From contig JANEZZ010002677.1 in NCBI GenBank assembly GCA_026122225.1, positions 682,001 through 746,000 on the forward strand: a stretch of 64,000 bases of DNA, in the 5' to 3' direction. Positions within the stretch are counted from its first letter, which is position 1. Each line of letters begins with the position of its first letter. Origin of the DNA: Heloderma charlesbogerti. Lineage: Eukaryota; Chordata; Lepidosauria; Squamata; Helodermatidae. The notes below the pieces were generated by a model, which did not search any database, had not been told where the DNA came from, and saw only the letters and a program-made list of their open reading frames with translations. A program made the position numbers and the translations under genes. Of the stretch, positions 20,936 through 32,519 are shown piece after piece.

Positions 20936-21660
20936 AGGTAATTTTGAGGGCTGAGGGAGTCATTCTGCCTGACAGATGACGAGAACGGAAAATGAAAAAC
21001 TCTGCTGAAATCTGTGCAGGCTTTCTCACAAGTATCCCTTTCTGAACAAAGAGGGACATATCTGTTCATTTGTATGCATATATCCAGATAATTACTGGCT
21101 TACATTTTGTTTTGTAGTTTGTGTTTTTGTGTTTTTGCAACACTTCCTTTCTAAGAACCAGGGAAATCCAGTGATTTAAAAACCTGCCTATTTAAGACCA
21201 GAGTTAAGGCTACCTCATATTTGCTCAAGCGTCACAAAGCCAGGAAATTGGGACGCCAAGGCTGATGCCTTAACAAACATGCCCCATGATCAGCAATAAT
21301 GTTTTGCATTGTCAGAAGTCGTGCTTGCTTACAAGCAACAAACAGGCATGATTCAACTCACAAAAGCATTGTTCTAGCAATACAGTAAGGCTTAGATGCT
21401 TTATAAGGCAATACGTCCTGTATTGGGTCATTTTTGCTGGTCCCAGATACTCTGTTCTCCCCATCTGGATTTGAGCCTGAAACACCAAAGGAAAGTATGG
21501 GTGAATGAAAAGTAAGTTTAAACAAGCACAATTTGTGACATTGCACAACATCATTAGTGATCACAGGGCATGTCTGTTAAGGTGTTAGGCTTAGCTTCTG
21601 ATTTCCTGGCCTTGTGAAGCTAACATTAGATAGCCTTAACTCCGTCTTAAAGTGACAGGC
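20936..21660. repeat. Dispersed foldback repeat, copy 1 (paired with 50674-51362)
   Basis: About 700 bp here match 50674-51362 in the same orientation. Shared landmarks include attctgcctgacagat, gaacaaagagggacatatct, accagggaaatcc, aagccaggaaattgg, tttgctggtccca and gtgacattgcaca. The inner part, about 21190-21655, is itself a long imperfect palindrome. Its left end, tttaagaccagagttaaggc, pairs with its right end, gccttaactccgtcttaaag. This is the architecture of a foldback DNA transposon. No protein is encoded. Confidence 0.75.
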
Positions 21661-21669
21661 TTTTTGATC

Positions 21670-23090
21670 ATTGAATCTAGAATATACAAATGGCACAGCC
21701 TACAAAAATGGAGGATAATTACAAACTATGTTTCTGTAGTGTGCATAAAACCTGTAATCTCTGTTGAAAGTGAGACTGTCTCAATCTAATGTTAGCAGAA
21801 CAGGAACTCATACTATCTCACATTCCATTTGTTCCTCTGAATTAAGTTTGCCCATTAAAAAAGCAACGAACTGTACAGGGAAACATTACTAATGGAAAAG
21901 GTTGTGTAAAAATATGACAGTGAATATACCTTCAAGTTAAGAAAGAAGGCAACAAAGTAGAATATCTGAAGATACAGTTCTAAAAGTTCTAACACTGGTT
22001 CTAGTTTTTTCTTCCTTAAAATATTATTGGTGTGTAAGTTCCATCATCAGTAAGACATTCCATTCTTAGCCAGTCTTTAATAGATAAAGCATCTGTTTTC
22101 CACTTGGGTGCTCTCTCTCTCTGTCATTAACACATTAGTCAATAGTTTCCTTCTTTATGTCATTTGAAAATATATTCTAGCAAAATGTCCAGAAGACCTA
22201 ATGGGAGCTCTTGTCCTGTTGTTTTTTATTATTAATATTTTCCAAAAGGAAAAAAAAGTGGACCCCAAATGCTGATTATATGTTTGAGCTGCTCTTTGAG
22301 AAATTCTGTAATTTTATTTGTTTATCTATACTTTATTTATCGGTAATTTTATTTATTTATCTATTTGGCTTTATATTGCTGCTTTGGGTTTTCCTCCTCC
22401 ACACTGGGAAATTATTTTTGTTTCCCCAGTGTTCTTCAATAATTTTGTTCTCCGTGGAAATATATAAAAATATTGATAGAAAAAGCATAACACGTTATGT
22501 TGATCAAATCATTAATATCCTAACACTTTCTGTACTATAAGTCTGCTCCAATTCTCTCCCCTCCCCTGTGTAATCTGACAGCATATGCTAATTCTGATGT
22601 TTTCTAGAAATGTGATTCTGATGATGTAGCACTGGGCACCAAATGCTGTTACCTTTCGGTTTTAACATCTAAAAAGGAGTAAAAAAGACAACATATGATC
22701 CTAAGTAGGCTCAACAGATATGCAAGAGAAGATAATTTTATTATTTTTTGCAACGGGAGGGATGATGTCCAAAATTCTTGGCAACTGGCAGTGATATCTG
22801 TCAATGAGGAACTAAGCTAGATTCATTGCATCTTTGCTACTGCCTTTCAATATCCTTTAATAATTTCTCTTCTATCTTTTTACCTTCTGGGAAAGAAGCA
22901 TCACAGTTACAACAGTGGCTGATCAATCATAAAGGCTTGTCAAAAAGGAGAAGCGTATTTTTGGGGTTCTGCTCTGGTTAAATCTAGGGCAAACCATATT
23001 TGAATACAATTCCACTAAATGTGGAACTATGGCTTCATTTGTCTCGCAGGAGACTACTTTTTCTATTGAAGTGTAGACTGCTGGAAGGGC
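21670..23090. other. AT-rich intron 1 DNA
   Basis: This 1.4 kb is T/A-rich, with tttattta-type runs at 22310-22370 that may be remnants of LINE tails. No exon, and no repeat that I can place, is present. Confidence 0.45.
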
Positions 23091-23099
23091 TACTTTGCC

Positions 23100-23385
23100 A
23101 AGATTTTTTTGGTAGCCACCCATAGTGATCAAATGCCACTGACATCTGTTCACTCAACTGTCTAAGCTGGAGGATTTATCCATCTGGGCTCTTGTAACAG
23201 TAAGTGAAATCTGGAAGTTAATTGTAACAGTGCCCAATAATAAGATGCCAGGAGAAGATAGGTTCCTAGTAAAGGTCTTTAACCAAAATTTAAAATGGTG
23301 GCCCTCAATCCTTGTTAGCTCATTTTCTTTTATTAGAAATAGAGGTAAAATCCCCAAAGGATTGGCAAGAGTCCCCAAATACGCT
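23100..23385 (+). pseudogene. Degraded LINE reverse-transcriptase fragment
   Basis: A + strand reading contains IWALVTVSEIWKLIVTVPNN followed by KMPGEDRFLVKVFNQNLKWW and ILVSSFSFIRNRGKIPKGLA. The order of a KxPGED box, a WW pair and a GKIPKG block resembles the first reverse-transcriptase motifs of non-LTR elements, perhaps the R4/Dong group. It is short, and the upstream frame contains stops. The family assignment is inference. Confidence 0.4.
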
Positions 23386-23581
23386 TGCCACTGGCAAGCA
23401 TGCTTCTTAATCTGGCAGGAGCCACCATCCATCTCTGGAGTCTGGAGAAGGGTAGGCTCTCTCGCTGACCTCCCACTGAGCCTTGGGAATGCTTGGAAAA
23501 CAGTGAGACAACTTGCTGCCTTCCTAGTGCCTCTGAAGTAAGCACAAGGACAGAGAGAGACAGAGACAGAGAGAGATCACA

Positions 23582-23683
23582 GAGAAGGGTGGAGGCTCTT
23601 GGGCTCCAGAGAAGGGTGGAGGCTCTTGGGCTCCAGAGAAGGGAAGCGGCTCTTGGGCTCCAGAGAAGGGCAGAGGCGCTCCC
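23582..23683. repeat. 27-bp minisatellite, about 3.7 units
   Basis: Units begin at 23582, 23609, 23636 and 23663. Each is a 27-bp gagaagggtggaggctcttg ggctcca-type sequence with a few substitutions. Because 27 is divisible by three, the + strand reads as a 9-residue peptide repeat (QRRVEALGL-like), but there is no evidence that it is coding. A cagagaga-rich purine tract sits just upstream at about 23550-23578. Confidence 0.9.
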
Positions 23684-23689
23684 TGATCT

Positions 23690-24865
23690 TGTGCTGGGCC
23701 TCCTTTGGCAAAGTAGTCCTCCTTTTGCCATAGTCCTTCTGCAGCGTCCTCCACCGTAGCCCAAAGTTTAGAAGAATTATTTTCAGGTATGACTTGGCCT
23801 AGACTTAACCAGAGCTGAATCTGAAAATCTGCTCAGAACTAGAGAGGGGGACATGGGTTTTCACCACAGTTCTGCTGGGACTTGGAGAGAGGTACTTGGA
23901 TTGTATTCAAAGCTCAGCGTGAGGTCATAGACAAAACCCCTAGTTCTTGGGGGAGGGTCAGAGGCAGCAGTAGGCAAAAATTTTGGCTAGTTGTCAAAAT
24001 GTGTGGATCCTTGAAGATGAGAAGCTAGTATTGTGGTGCCAATCCAGTCAAAAAAGGATGCAAGGAGGAGTCAAACACTATCAACCTGTTAGTTTATTAG
24101 ACATTGCCTTCAGTATATAAACTCATATTTATTTAAGGTAGAGAGGATAAGGCAGAAGACCAGCAACTAATAGCAGAAGAACAGGGGGCTTCTGAAGAAG
24201 AAAAGCTTTACTGTACAATGTTGTTGTCTAAATGATTAATTTCAAATTGTGCAGCTAAAACTAGACAACACTGCAGATTTGCCTTTGGCTTGGTAAGCAA
24301 AGATTGGCTTTGGTGTTTACTGTTACCGACTGATATCCATAAAGATAAAGGTAGGTGTGAATGGCCAAATTATTGCTACCACTAGGAGAATTAAAGAGCC
24401 AAAAGACAGCCCTGTCTTTCTGTTCAATTTTATGTCAGTAACTGCATTGAAGACTTGTGGGGGTCCACAATATTTTTTCAGCTCCCATTTCTAAGCTCTC
24501 TCTTATTTTCTACAACACAGACACTAATGTGATAATTTGTTGGGGATTTTCAGCGGGTTTGTAAATAGGAGTATCTGCTGCTGAATTATATCAAAATGAA
24601 TATTCATATATTTCAAGACTAATCAAAGGCTCATACGTAATAGATCAATAATGGTACTATTGGGCAGAAAAGCAAGACTTCTATAATATCTTCGTATTGT
24701 ACTTAAGTGGGCGGGGGTGGGGAGAATCCGGGCAAGCATTTGAAAAAGACAAGGTTCCAAGCTCTCAAAACACAAGTTTGTTCATTCGAAGGGAGGTAAT
24801 CTAGTTCCCCCCACTTTAAAGAACTTTGCAGGGAAGATTGGCCCTTAAATGTATTATGGGCCTGT
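23690..24865. other. Intron 1 DNA without recognised features
   Basis: No exon, and no repeat that I can identify, is present in this stretch. Confidence 0.4.
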
Positions 24866-24869
24866 AGTA

Positions 24870-24975
24870 TGGGACATGGGTTGTATCCAATGTTAGTTCT
24901 GGTTAGACTAGACCCATTGCAATGAATAGGACTTATGTTAGAGTAACATTGGGTAGAACCCATTGGATGCAATCC
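24870..24975. mobile_element. Palindromic MITE copy
   Basis: The left half gggttgtatccaatgttagt is inverted relative to the right half taacattgggtagaaccca, and the centre holds gacccattgcaatgaatagg. The same family forms the split halves flanking the CR1 at 52632-54290. Confidence 0.6.
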
Positions 24976-24979
24976 AGTG

Positions 24980-26015
24980 GTGTGTGTCCCCATTTGAGAT
25001 GAGGCAAAATGATTTTTGGGGGTCTGTGCTGCAGTTTTCACTTCTTGTACAGGAAGTGATGTTGAGAGTTGAAATAGGGTTGCAGTTTATTAAATCTTAG
25101 GTGTATAGAGCCTTTGCTTTCATGTTGGTTGTAGTTATAGCAGGTGGAAGGTTTTGTTTTTTTAACCAAAGAAGTGTTATTTGGACCTACTTGCTAAATA
25201 GTTGGGTCCAGGGGCGTGAAAGCATTATGTCAAATAATGGGCTACTTCTAGATAATTTGAGGGTGATGGACATTAATAGAGATAAGAAATAAATTAAGAG
25301 CGGATTAAAAGAAAGGGCTATCCTAAATGATATGGAACATATTTAAAATATGCATTTTTCTTGCTGGTTCTGCCCTTTAAAAAAACACCATGTATTAGCA
25401 TCTTATATGGGCGAATCAACATACAGCTCCTTGAGAAATGCTTTCATGGCCCTTGATTTCCAGACTACTTGAATAGCTTATCTGGAAGGAAGGAATAAAC
25501 TGACACTGGTTGACAATAATTTGTACTGTTGTAAGTTTGGGTGGCTTGCTCACTGTGAATGAGCGGTCACGGCCTTTAACAGAAGAACGTTCCCGTAATG
25601 GCTGTTGGTGATTCCCTGAATGGACAATTCATCTGCAGAGGTGGGGTCTCAGATCTGTTTGCTGCAAGATGTGTAAGCGTGTGCAGTTCTGGGATTTGGA
25701 TAGAAACAATGAGGTGGTTGTTGGAGTGCTGCTTGGAATGGCCAGTGGCAGCTGGTGCCTGTTGGAACTGGGAGAGTGTATGGCACGGTGGCCAATGGTA
25801 GGCAGAGCCAAAGTCAACAGCAGGAGGAGCCAGTTAATTCTGGTTTTGTCTCCATTCTCCTCCCTCGGAATGACTTTAAGAACACTTAAGCGTACAGTGG
25901 TGCCCACTGGGGCTAGTTGGGTAGAGTCAAGGGGTCACCAGAGAATGAGCAGTCTTTTGAATCTCCAGCAGCCCATACCACAGAATGGGGAAACTGAAGC
26001 ACATAAATGGAGGGG
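24980..26015. other. Intron 1 DNA without recognised features
   Basis: Unremarkable sequence. Open frames at 25598-26019 have no recognised domain and no splice context. Confidence 0.4.
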
Positions 26016-26371
26016 TTGAGCTCTCCCAAATTTGTCCACCAGGGTTTGGGGTATACCACCAAGCTTGGGCTGAGGGGTGGGGAGGATGAGTAGCTCTGGT
26101 TTATAGGGAATCCATCTCCCTCATCTTGTACCTAGTCCAGCAGTCTGCCAGCACTGAATATTTGTACTTGGTGTTGAGATCTCAAGACAGGATTGGGATT
26201 CTGTTGGTGTATCAACTACCTGGCTGCCTATCAATCTCCTTGCCTTAGCTGATGGATGTGGTCTCAAGTGTTGGTGCTGAGGACTCTAAGGTTGGTCTTG
26301 GGGGACTTTAATATTCATGCCGAGGCTGCATTGACATGGGCAGCTCCGGAATTCATTGCCTCTGTATCAGT

Positions 26372-26431
26372 CATGTGTTGGGCTAGATACTAACAGAGAT
26401 TAGTATCCATTAGTATCTGGCCCAACACATG
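26372..26431. repeat. Local hairpin inside L2-like copy
   Basis: The arm catgtgttgggctagatact at 26372 (22 nt in all) is repeated in reverse complement at 26410-26431 with one mismatch and a 16-nt loop. The related copy at 41870-41915 has only one cccaacacatg block at this position. The hairpin therefore arose by an inverted local duplication in this copy. Confidence 0.8.
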
Positions 26432-27567
26432 TGGCAGAATATATGTTAGATTTGCTTTTCTGTACTGGACTAGCAGATAATTATCTGGTGGTGGAGGAGT
26501 TATTAATGACTCTGTTGGCATGGACAAATTACTACCTGATCAGTTTTGACCTTCAAGCTGCCTGTGACCTCTGCAGGGTTGGTAGACCAAATTTGATGGT
26601 CTGCAACAGGAAACTGATGAGCCGGAGCAGGATGTGACCAGAGTGCCAGCTAGTTATGTTATCATGGATATCTTTCAGCTTGTACAGCTGGATGATGTGG
26701 ACAAACTACTTGAAAGATTAAGGCCTGCCACTTGCTCTCTGGACCATTGCCAGAGCTGGGCTTGAGGGAAGGGGTGGTCCCTACTCACTTAAAGGAAGCA
26801 GTGATGAGACCACTATTGAAGAAACCTAGTTCAGATCCATTGGTTTCTGATAATTACCACCCTGTGTCAAATTCTCCATTCTTGGGCAAAGTGTTGGAAC
26901 ATGTGGTAACTTCTCAATTCTAGATAGTGTTGGATGATGATCTTTCGATCTGTTCTCATCCAGCTTCAGGTGCCGTATTGGGATGGAAACAGCCTTGGTT
27001 ACCCTGGTGGATGGCATGCTTGGGAATGGATGGGGGAGTGCGACCCTGTTGGTTTTTCTGGACCTATCAGCAGCTTTCAATACTATTGACCATAGTATCT
27101 TTCTGGATTGTTTATCAAGGTTGGGCATAGGAGACATTATGTTATGGTAGTTCTGGCTGTTCCTTGATGAACAGTCTTGGAAGGTAGTGCTTGAGGACTT
27201 CTGCTCCACCCCATGGTGATTGGCTTAGGGAACGCCGCAAGGTTCCATCTTGTCCCCTGTGCTTTTCAGAATCTAGATTAAACTGTGGGCCAAGTCATTT
27301 CGAGGTTTGGGCTGAAGATTGCAGATGACACTCCTCTCTACCTCTTGTTCCATCTAATGATCCTATGAAGACACTTGAATGCCTGAACTGGTGTCCAGAC
27401 AAGATGGAAATACTGTGGGTAAGGAAACAGGCTAATCTAGATAGAGGATTTCATCTGGTCTTAGATGAGGTTGAATTCCCCCTGAAAGACCAAGGCTGAT
27501 TAGGGAAGCTCAAGTGGTGACTGTGGCTGAAAGTACTTTTTACCAACTTAGGCTGGTGCACCAGTTG

Positions 27568-27981
27568 CATTTGGGATGTTGCCGGAGTCGGTGGGGCGGA
27601 GTCTGGCAGACTCCCCGCTGCTCTCCCTCCCGGACCCTTCTTGCTGAGCTGCGACGCCTTTACTGGGCCTGTTCACCAAGTGCCGTGTGGTCTGTGAGTG
27701 CCCAGCAGCTGCCCGTCACCTTAGTGAGCTGCTGTTTTATGTAAAATGGCAGCTCGGGGCTTTCCAGCAATGTAATGTTGTGTAAATGGTGGCTGTAAAG
27801 GCGCCATTTACGCAACACTACGTTCCTGGAAAACCTCGAGCCACTGGTTTTATGCAAAATGGCAGCTCACTAAGGGGACAGGTGGCTGCTGAGCATTTGC
27901 TGAGCTATCCAGTGCTGAGTGGGGGCGGGCAGCAGGGGCGGTTCAGTGAGGACGGACAGAAGTGAGTCTGTCCATCTCTAG
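27568..27981. mobile_element. GC-rich DNA-transposon-like insertion in L2-like LINE
   Basis: The LINE sequence breaks at caccagttgca, about 27568, and resumes at agttgcaaccctg, about 27978. The repeated agttgca is consistent with a 7-8 bp target duplication. The inserted 0.4 kb is GC-rich and holds an inverted pair, ttatgtaaaatggcagctcg against cagctgccattttgcataaa-type sequence at about 27736 and 27850. Its ends (gggatg / ccatctct) are only weakly inverted, so the hAT-like assignment is tentative. Confidence 0.5.
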
Positions 27982-28714
27982 TTGCAACCCTGTCTGGAAA
28001 GTGAGGCTCTTGCCTTGGTTATTCATGTTCTGGCGACATCCAGCAAGCTGGCCTGCTGTTATGCACTGCATCTTTAAAGACAGTTTCATAACTTCAGCTG
28101 GTACAGAATTCCTCTGCCTGGATATTGGTGGGGATTAGGCAGTCAGCTCATGTGACTCTGATACTGCGCCAGCTGCAATGACTGCCAGTACATTTCTGAG
28201 CCCAATTTAAAGTGCTGGTTTTAATTTTAAGGCATGGGGCCCAAATTACTTGAAGGACCCAAGATCTTGAGTGCAAGTTACTTGAAAGACTGCCTTTTCC
28301 TTTTCCAGCCTGCCCCTGTGCTGATGTCATCAGCCGAGGTTTTTATCATTTGCCTGCTGTCAAGGGTGGATAGGCTGGTGAGTATAGGGGATAAGGCCTT
28401 TTCAGTGGTGGCCCCGCACCTCTGGAATCAGGTTCCATTGGGGGTTCCTGAGCCCTCTTCTTTGCAAGTCTTTAGAAAAGCTCTGCAGACTCACCTGTTT
28501 TTCCTGGCTTTTCTGTAAGTTCTTGGGCTGGTGGTTCTAGGTAAATTTGGTGTGGTTTTTTTTTATCAATAACCATTTTTATTGGACTTTTAATTAAGAC
28601 TTCATTAATATGTAGTTACTGAATTTTATTATATCTGTTTTGTATGTTTTTAAAAAATCTTGTACACTACGTAAAGGTGGTCTAAAAATACTTTAAATAA
28701 ACAAATAATCATCT

Positions 28715-29495
28715 TGCACTGCTTGATTGGTGGTTCAGCGGGATTAATTTTCATTTTATTTTCTGTGAAGTGATTTAAGGAGAATTGTGCCAATTGTGAT
28801 TTATGGTCTGAAAACATACATTAATGTATATGTTCTGTGATAGCAAGAAGGTCTGTTAGCAAGACAGTCTGAAGGGGCATTCTAGTGAAACTAGTCCCAA
28901 ACTCATTAAGATTTCCCTCCAGCTAAATGGATAAGAAAGCTTTGTTAACAAAACTAGGCATGCAGTGACTTTTCCAAATATTTTTGTGGTGGAGGATGGG
29001 AGTGTGGGACCTTGGTTTCATCATTTCTGGCAAACTGATGACTGATGTAATGTTCTGCTGAGGCTTATAGTCTCTCTAAGCTACACCCCTCTGCATTTGG
29101 CATACAGGCTTTCAACTTTCTTCAATTAGGTGTGGTCCTTATGTTTAGAATGCTGGGCCAAAGAAACTCTTAGCATCTGGCTTCTTTCATTTGTTGAGAA
29201 TTAGTGCAGAAAAGGAGTGAGGAGGAATAATGGCATGTGACATTTCAAGGAACTGACAGAATTCTGAAGCATGCTTATTCTATGGTCAGTTGAATGATTT
29301 GGTTGATAAAACACATCATTTTGTCAGTGGAAAAAACGTGGGCATCTAAAAGGAGCTTCTTACATACAAAAAAGTAGTATGGGAATAAAGTCTGACACAC
29401 GAACTCGGAGTGAAATAGACTCTTTGCTGAGTGCTTGGGAGTAGCACACTTATCACAGTTCTGAGTTTTAAAAGGATAGGGTTGAGTTCCTGGCT
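28715..29495. other. Intron 1 DNA without recognised features
   Basis: No exon or identifiable repeat is visible. Confidence 0.4.
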
Positions 29496-29497
29496 TC

Positions 29498-29662
29498 TTG
29501 GGCTCACATGCTGTGCATTCAGAAGATCCAAGGTTCAGTCCCTGGCATCTCCAGATCTGGCTGGGAAAGGTCCCTGTCTGAAGCCTGCCAGCGCAGTAGA
29601 TAATTCTGAGCTAGGTGGGCCAATGGTGGTCTGACCCTGTATAAGGCAACTTCCTGTGTTTG
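29498..29662 (+). mobile_element. tRNA-derived SINE
   Basis: The segment aggttcagtccctggcatct at about 29530 carries a B-box-like RNA polymerase III promoter. It is followed by the family body gtccctgtctgaagcctgcc and agataattctgagctaggtg, and by the end tataaggcaacttcctgtgt. The same order appears at 61035-61204 and 61510-61525. The A-box region is diverged. It is not a functional tRNA gene. Confidence 0.75.
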
Positions 29663-29954
29663 TATGTAGTTTCACACCAGTCTAGCTCACTGAACACCAG
29701 AGTTTAATGAGGCATGCACATAGCGAAGAAATAGTTAGAGGAGGAAAAACCATTCAGGAGCGATTATAAACCAAAATCGAACAGTAAGGCTCAACATTTG
29801 GGAGACCTTATTTTGAGATATCTGTTAGAGTATAACTCTGAGGACAGGCATGGTCTTATTATTGATCCTTGAAAGCGGCTCTGGGAATATTTTCAGTTGA
29901 AGAGCAGGGATGAGAGATGAAGAGAGAACGCTTCAAACAAATACATATCTGAAA

Positions 29955-30125
29955 TGTATTTACTTTGCCTGGTGTCAAAAGGAATCAGATTTGTGCCAAG
30001 AGAGCATCCCTCAGAAGAGCATTCCACATGTAGGGCACCACAGTTGAAAAGGCCTCTCTCTGGCACTACCTGCCTAGCCAGAAGGAAGACTTGGAGAAGG
30101 GCCTCTGATAAGAATGAAACATTTG
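29955..30125 (-). repeat. L2-like LINE C-terminal fragment
   Basis: On the minus strand this matches the coding end of the L2-like LINEs, where a charged loop is followed by ERAFS-VVAP-type sequence and a short 3' region. The + strand shows gagcattccacatgtagggc, then ccaccacagttgaaaaggcc. The comparable reverse-strand copy at 63322-63612 has ggagttccacagaaaggggg at the same point. It is short and diverged. Confidence 0.5.
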
Positions 30126-30360
30126 GCCAGGCTGTTATGGGAGAAGGTAGCCATTCAGAGAGTTTACTATGTTCTGAATAAAGCTGAGCTTCGTGGAATT
30201 TTGGATGCCTGTCTGTAGTCATATTTTCACCTCCATATTGTTATGTTCACTGAACATATGGAGTCGGGAGCTGGGTCATTACTCCTGGCCTTGGCCTTCA
30301 TGTATTCAGCGGAAGATGTGAGTGGGGCTTTATGTATGCTCAACTTTATCTGCTTAAGCC

Positions 30361-30500
30361 AGGGCTGGGCAACTTTTGGCTGTCCAAAAGTTTTGGCCTA
30401 CAACTACCATCTGCCCTAGCTAGCAGAGCCAGTGGTCAGCAATGATGGGAATTTTAGGCCAAAACATCTGGAGGGCCACAACTTGCCCTTTCCTGGCCTA
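30361..30500. mobile_element. Palindromic MITE (ccctccagatgtt family)
   Basis: The left block cagggctgggcaacttttgg and the following ggcctacaactaccatctgc are inverted relative to gggaattttaggccaaaaca and ggccacaacttgccctttcc. The result is a 140-bp imperfect palindrome. Other copies lie at 18940-19035 and 45231-45357. Confidence 0.65.
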
Positions 30501-30504
30501 GGCT

Positions 30505-32285
30505 CTTTCACGTGATCAGGGTTCACAATGGCATGTACACTTCTGTGACTGAATGTGTGAGGTTGGGGCATTCCATACGTTGGGCTGAACATGTGGAGGC
30601 TAGGATCAGGGCCATTAAATCCAGTCCCCCTTCCTGCTCCACATAGTCAGGGAATGAAGATTTGAAGGTGAGGAGGGGGCTTCTATTTATTTCATGGTTC
30701 TCAAAGCCTGAAGCTGTGTTGGAAGCTGTACCTACAATATAAAGGGTTAGGACGGCTGTCACAACAGAAAACAGCTGTGGCACAATGTTTTAAGGTATCC
30801 TGAAATACATTGGTGTGTTTTTTAAAGTGGAAGAATAAATGTAAGCATTTTAAAAAGAGTGTGGATTAATAATAGAATTTATGCCTTTAAATGAGGTCCT
30901 TGGTTTAACTCATCCGGTTTGGCATTTTGTTTGTTTGTAAGATATTTCCATTGAATACTGAGACCTTGAACTGAAATTTGTATATATGTCCAGGACAGAC
31001 AGTTATCCGTTTAAAATTCTATCACCTGCTTGACTCCCACACCCATTTTCAGGGGCAGGAGAAAAGATGCAGAATGCACTGTTATGTGATACATGCTTTA
31101 AAAGTGTGGATGTTCAGAATCCTGTTATACATTTCAGATTCGAACACCCCCTTGAGTTCTTCACCTATTTTTGAGAAAGGCAGAAAGGTGTACAGCACAG
31201 CGTAATATGATATTGCACCTGAGCATTGAGATAACACAATGAAACTTGGTTTGTGGCTTTTGACATAATTCTCTCTTAGAGGTTCAAACACCATGTTGAA
31301 TCTCTCACCCGTTTTACGGGGAGTGGGGATAGTCTTGTGAAATAATTTGTAATGTGATATCTGAAGCAAGGACTCTTGAACACTTGCCTCTACTGGTGAC
31401 TCTTGTGTGCCACAGCTATTTTTGTACAGACTGTTGGCAGCTGCACCCTCAGACAGACTGATAAGACATGCCAAATCCCATTGTGACCATTTCCAGTCAT
31501 ATGTTGATGAAACCTTGATAATGTTGATGGTAAGGGGGAGACTTAATGAGGGATTTCCCCCTATTCCTCTCCCACACCCTTCGTGTCAAGAACAACCATT
31601 GTGAATCGGATGGATAACTTCTTAGTTATACATCTAGTGGCAGGTTTTGACTTTGTTATACAGAAATGTAAACAAACTTAAATATTTAAGAGGGAAGTCA
31701 AGTGTATGTGGAGGGATAAGGATAAAATGATCAAACAGAAACTTCTAGTAGGGATTTCAACTTGACAAACTAAAATGGCAAATAAACTCTTGTAGCTCTT
31801 GTTATTTGTGAAGGATTCTGTTGGCTTAAAGGTCATTAAACCACTCTAAACATTGGAAATATTGTTTGTAAAGTTTAGCCATTTTATGTGATTTTGTTTT
31901 AAGGAAGACAGATGGTGGCAGTAGCTTTTTAATTCTGATATAAGCCTTATTAATTTTCAAGTGCTCAACAGAAGCAGCTGGCAAAATGAGAAAAGCATTC
32001 CAATTTTTGCCCATGACTACTTTTACTTTGTTTAGTGTGGTTAGTGATTGTCATTGCCTGAACCAAAGGACTCAGCTGGCTGCAGCCCTGATGGCAGACA
32101 AATGAGAGTCTGGGTGTTCAGCAAACATTGTTTCTGGGTTTGAGAGTGTACCCAGAGTGGGGAAATCAGCATTTTATCTATTACTTTGTTTACACTTCCA
32201 AGTAATATGCTGGAAATATGCCAAGTTGCTCCAAGTGTCTAATTATTTTTAGTGCATGCTCCATCTTCTCTTAACATGAGAATTG
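30505..32285. other. Intron 1 DNA, possible degenerate tandem units
   Basis: No exon is seen. Three loosely similar blocks around 31038, 31157 and 31300 share a ccacccattttcagggg-like core followed by a short g-rich segment and a tgatat motif. This hints at a very old tandem repeat or an old element. The rest is featureless AT-rich DNA. Confidence 0.35.
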
Positions 32286-32289
32286 CCTT

Positions 32290-32515
32290 TGTGGAAGAGA
32301 CTGGAAGTCCTCCTAGCCTAGCATACTTTTTCCAACAGTGGCCAACCAGATTCCTCTGGAAGCTTACAAGCAGGACATGAGGGTGATGCTTCTTTCCACT
32401 ATCTGTTACTTGAGAGGTATAATGCGTTAGAACATGGAGGTTTCATTAAGTAACACAGCTAGTAGTCTATGATGAGCTTGTCCTCCATGAATATTTCTAA
32501 TTATGTTAAAATCTA
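32290..32515 (+). repeat. Dispersed sauropsid repeat (tctagtccagcat family)
   Basis: The landmarks run in order: ccaacagtggccaaccagat, tggaagcttacaagcaggac, ttgagaggtataatgcgtta, acatggaggtttcattaag and gctagtagtctatgatgagc, then tcctccatgaatatttct. The same landmarks, in two pieces, surround the L2-like LINE at 34114-35774. It is non-coding, and its family name is not known to me. Confidence 0.65.
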
Positions 32516-32519
32516 TCTA

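Larger units (their letters stand above)
26020..28712 (+). pseudogene. Degraded L2-like LINE (CR1 group), copy 1
   Basis: Fragments in several frames follow the same order as the better preserved copies at 41372-44412 and 46805-48815. They are the end of the endonuclease at 26180-26330, LREGVVPTHLKEAVMRPLLK at about 26765, a DNYHPVSNSPFLGKVLEHVV block, and a diverged catalytic region at about 27050-27250. The C-terminal FSVVAPHLWNQVPLGVPEPS lies at about 28397-28460. The tail gtacactacgtaaaggtgg then (AATA)n ends at about 28712. Many stops and frameshifts are present. A 62-bp hairpin (26372-26431) and a GC-rich insertion (27568-27981) interrupt it. Confidence 0.82.

Noticed and set aside
23493..23759. 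Repeat-containing protein gene on the + strand
   Set aside because: The peptide repeat comes from the 27-bp minisatellite. There is no splice context or domain, and the frame is short.
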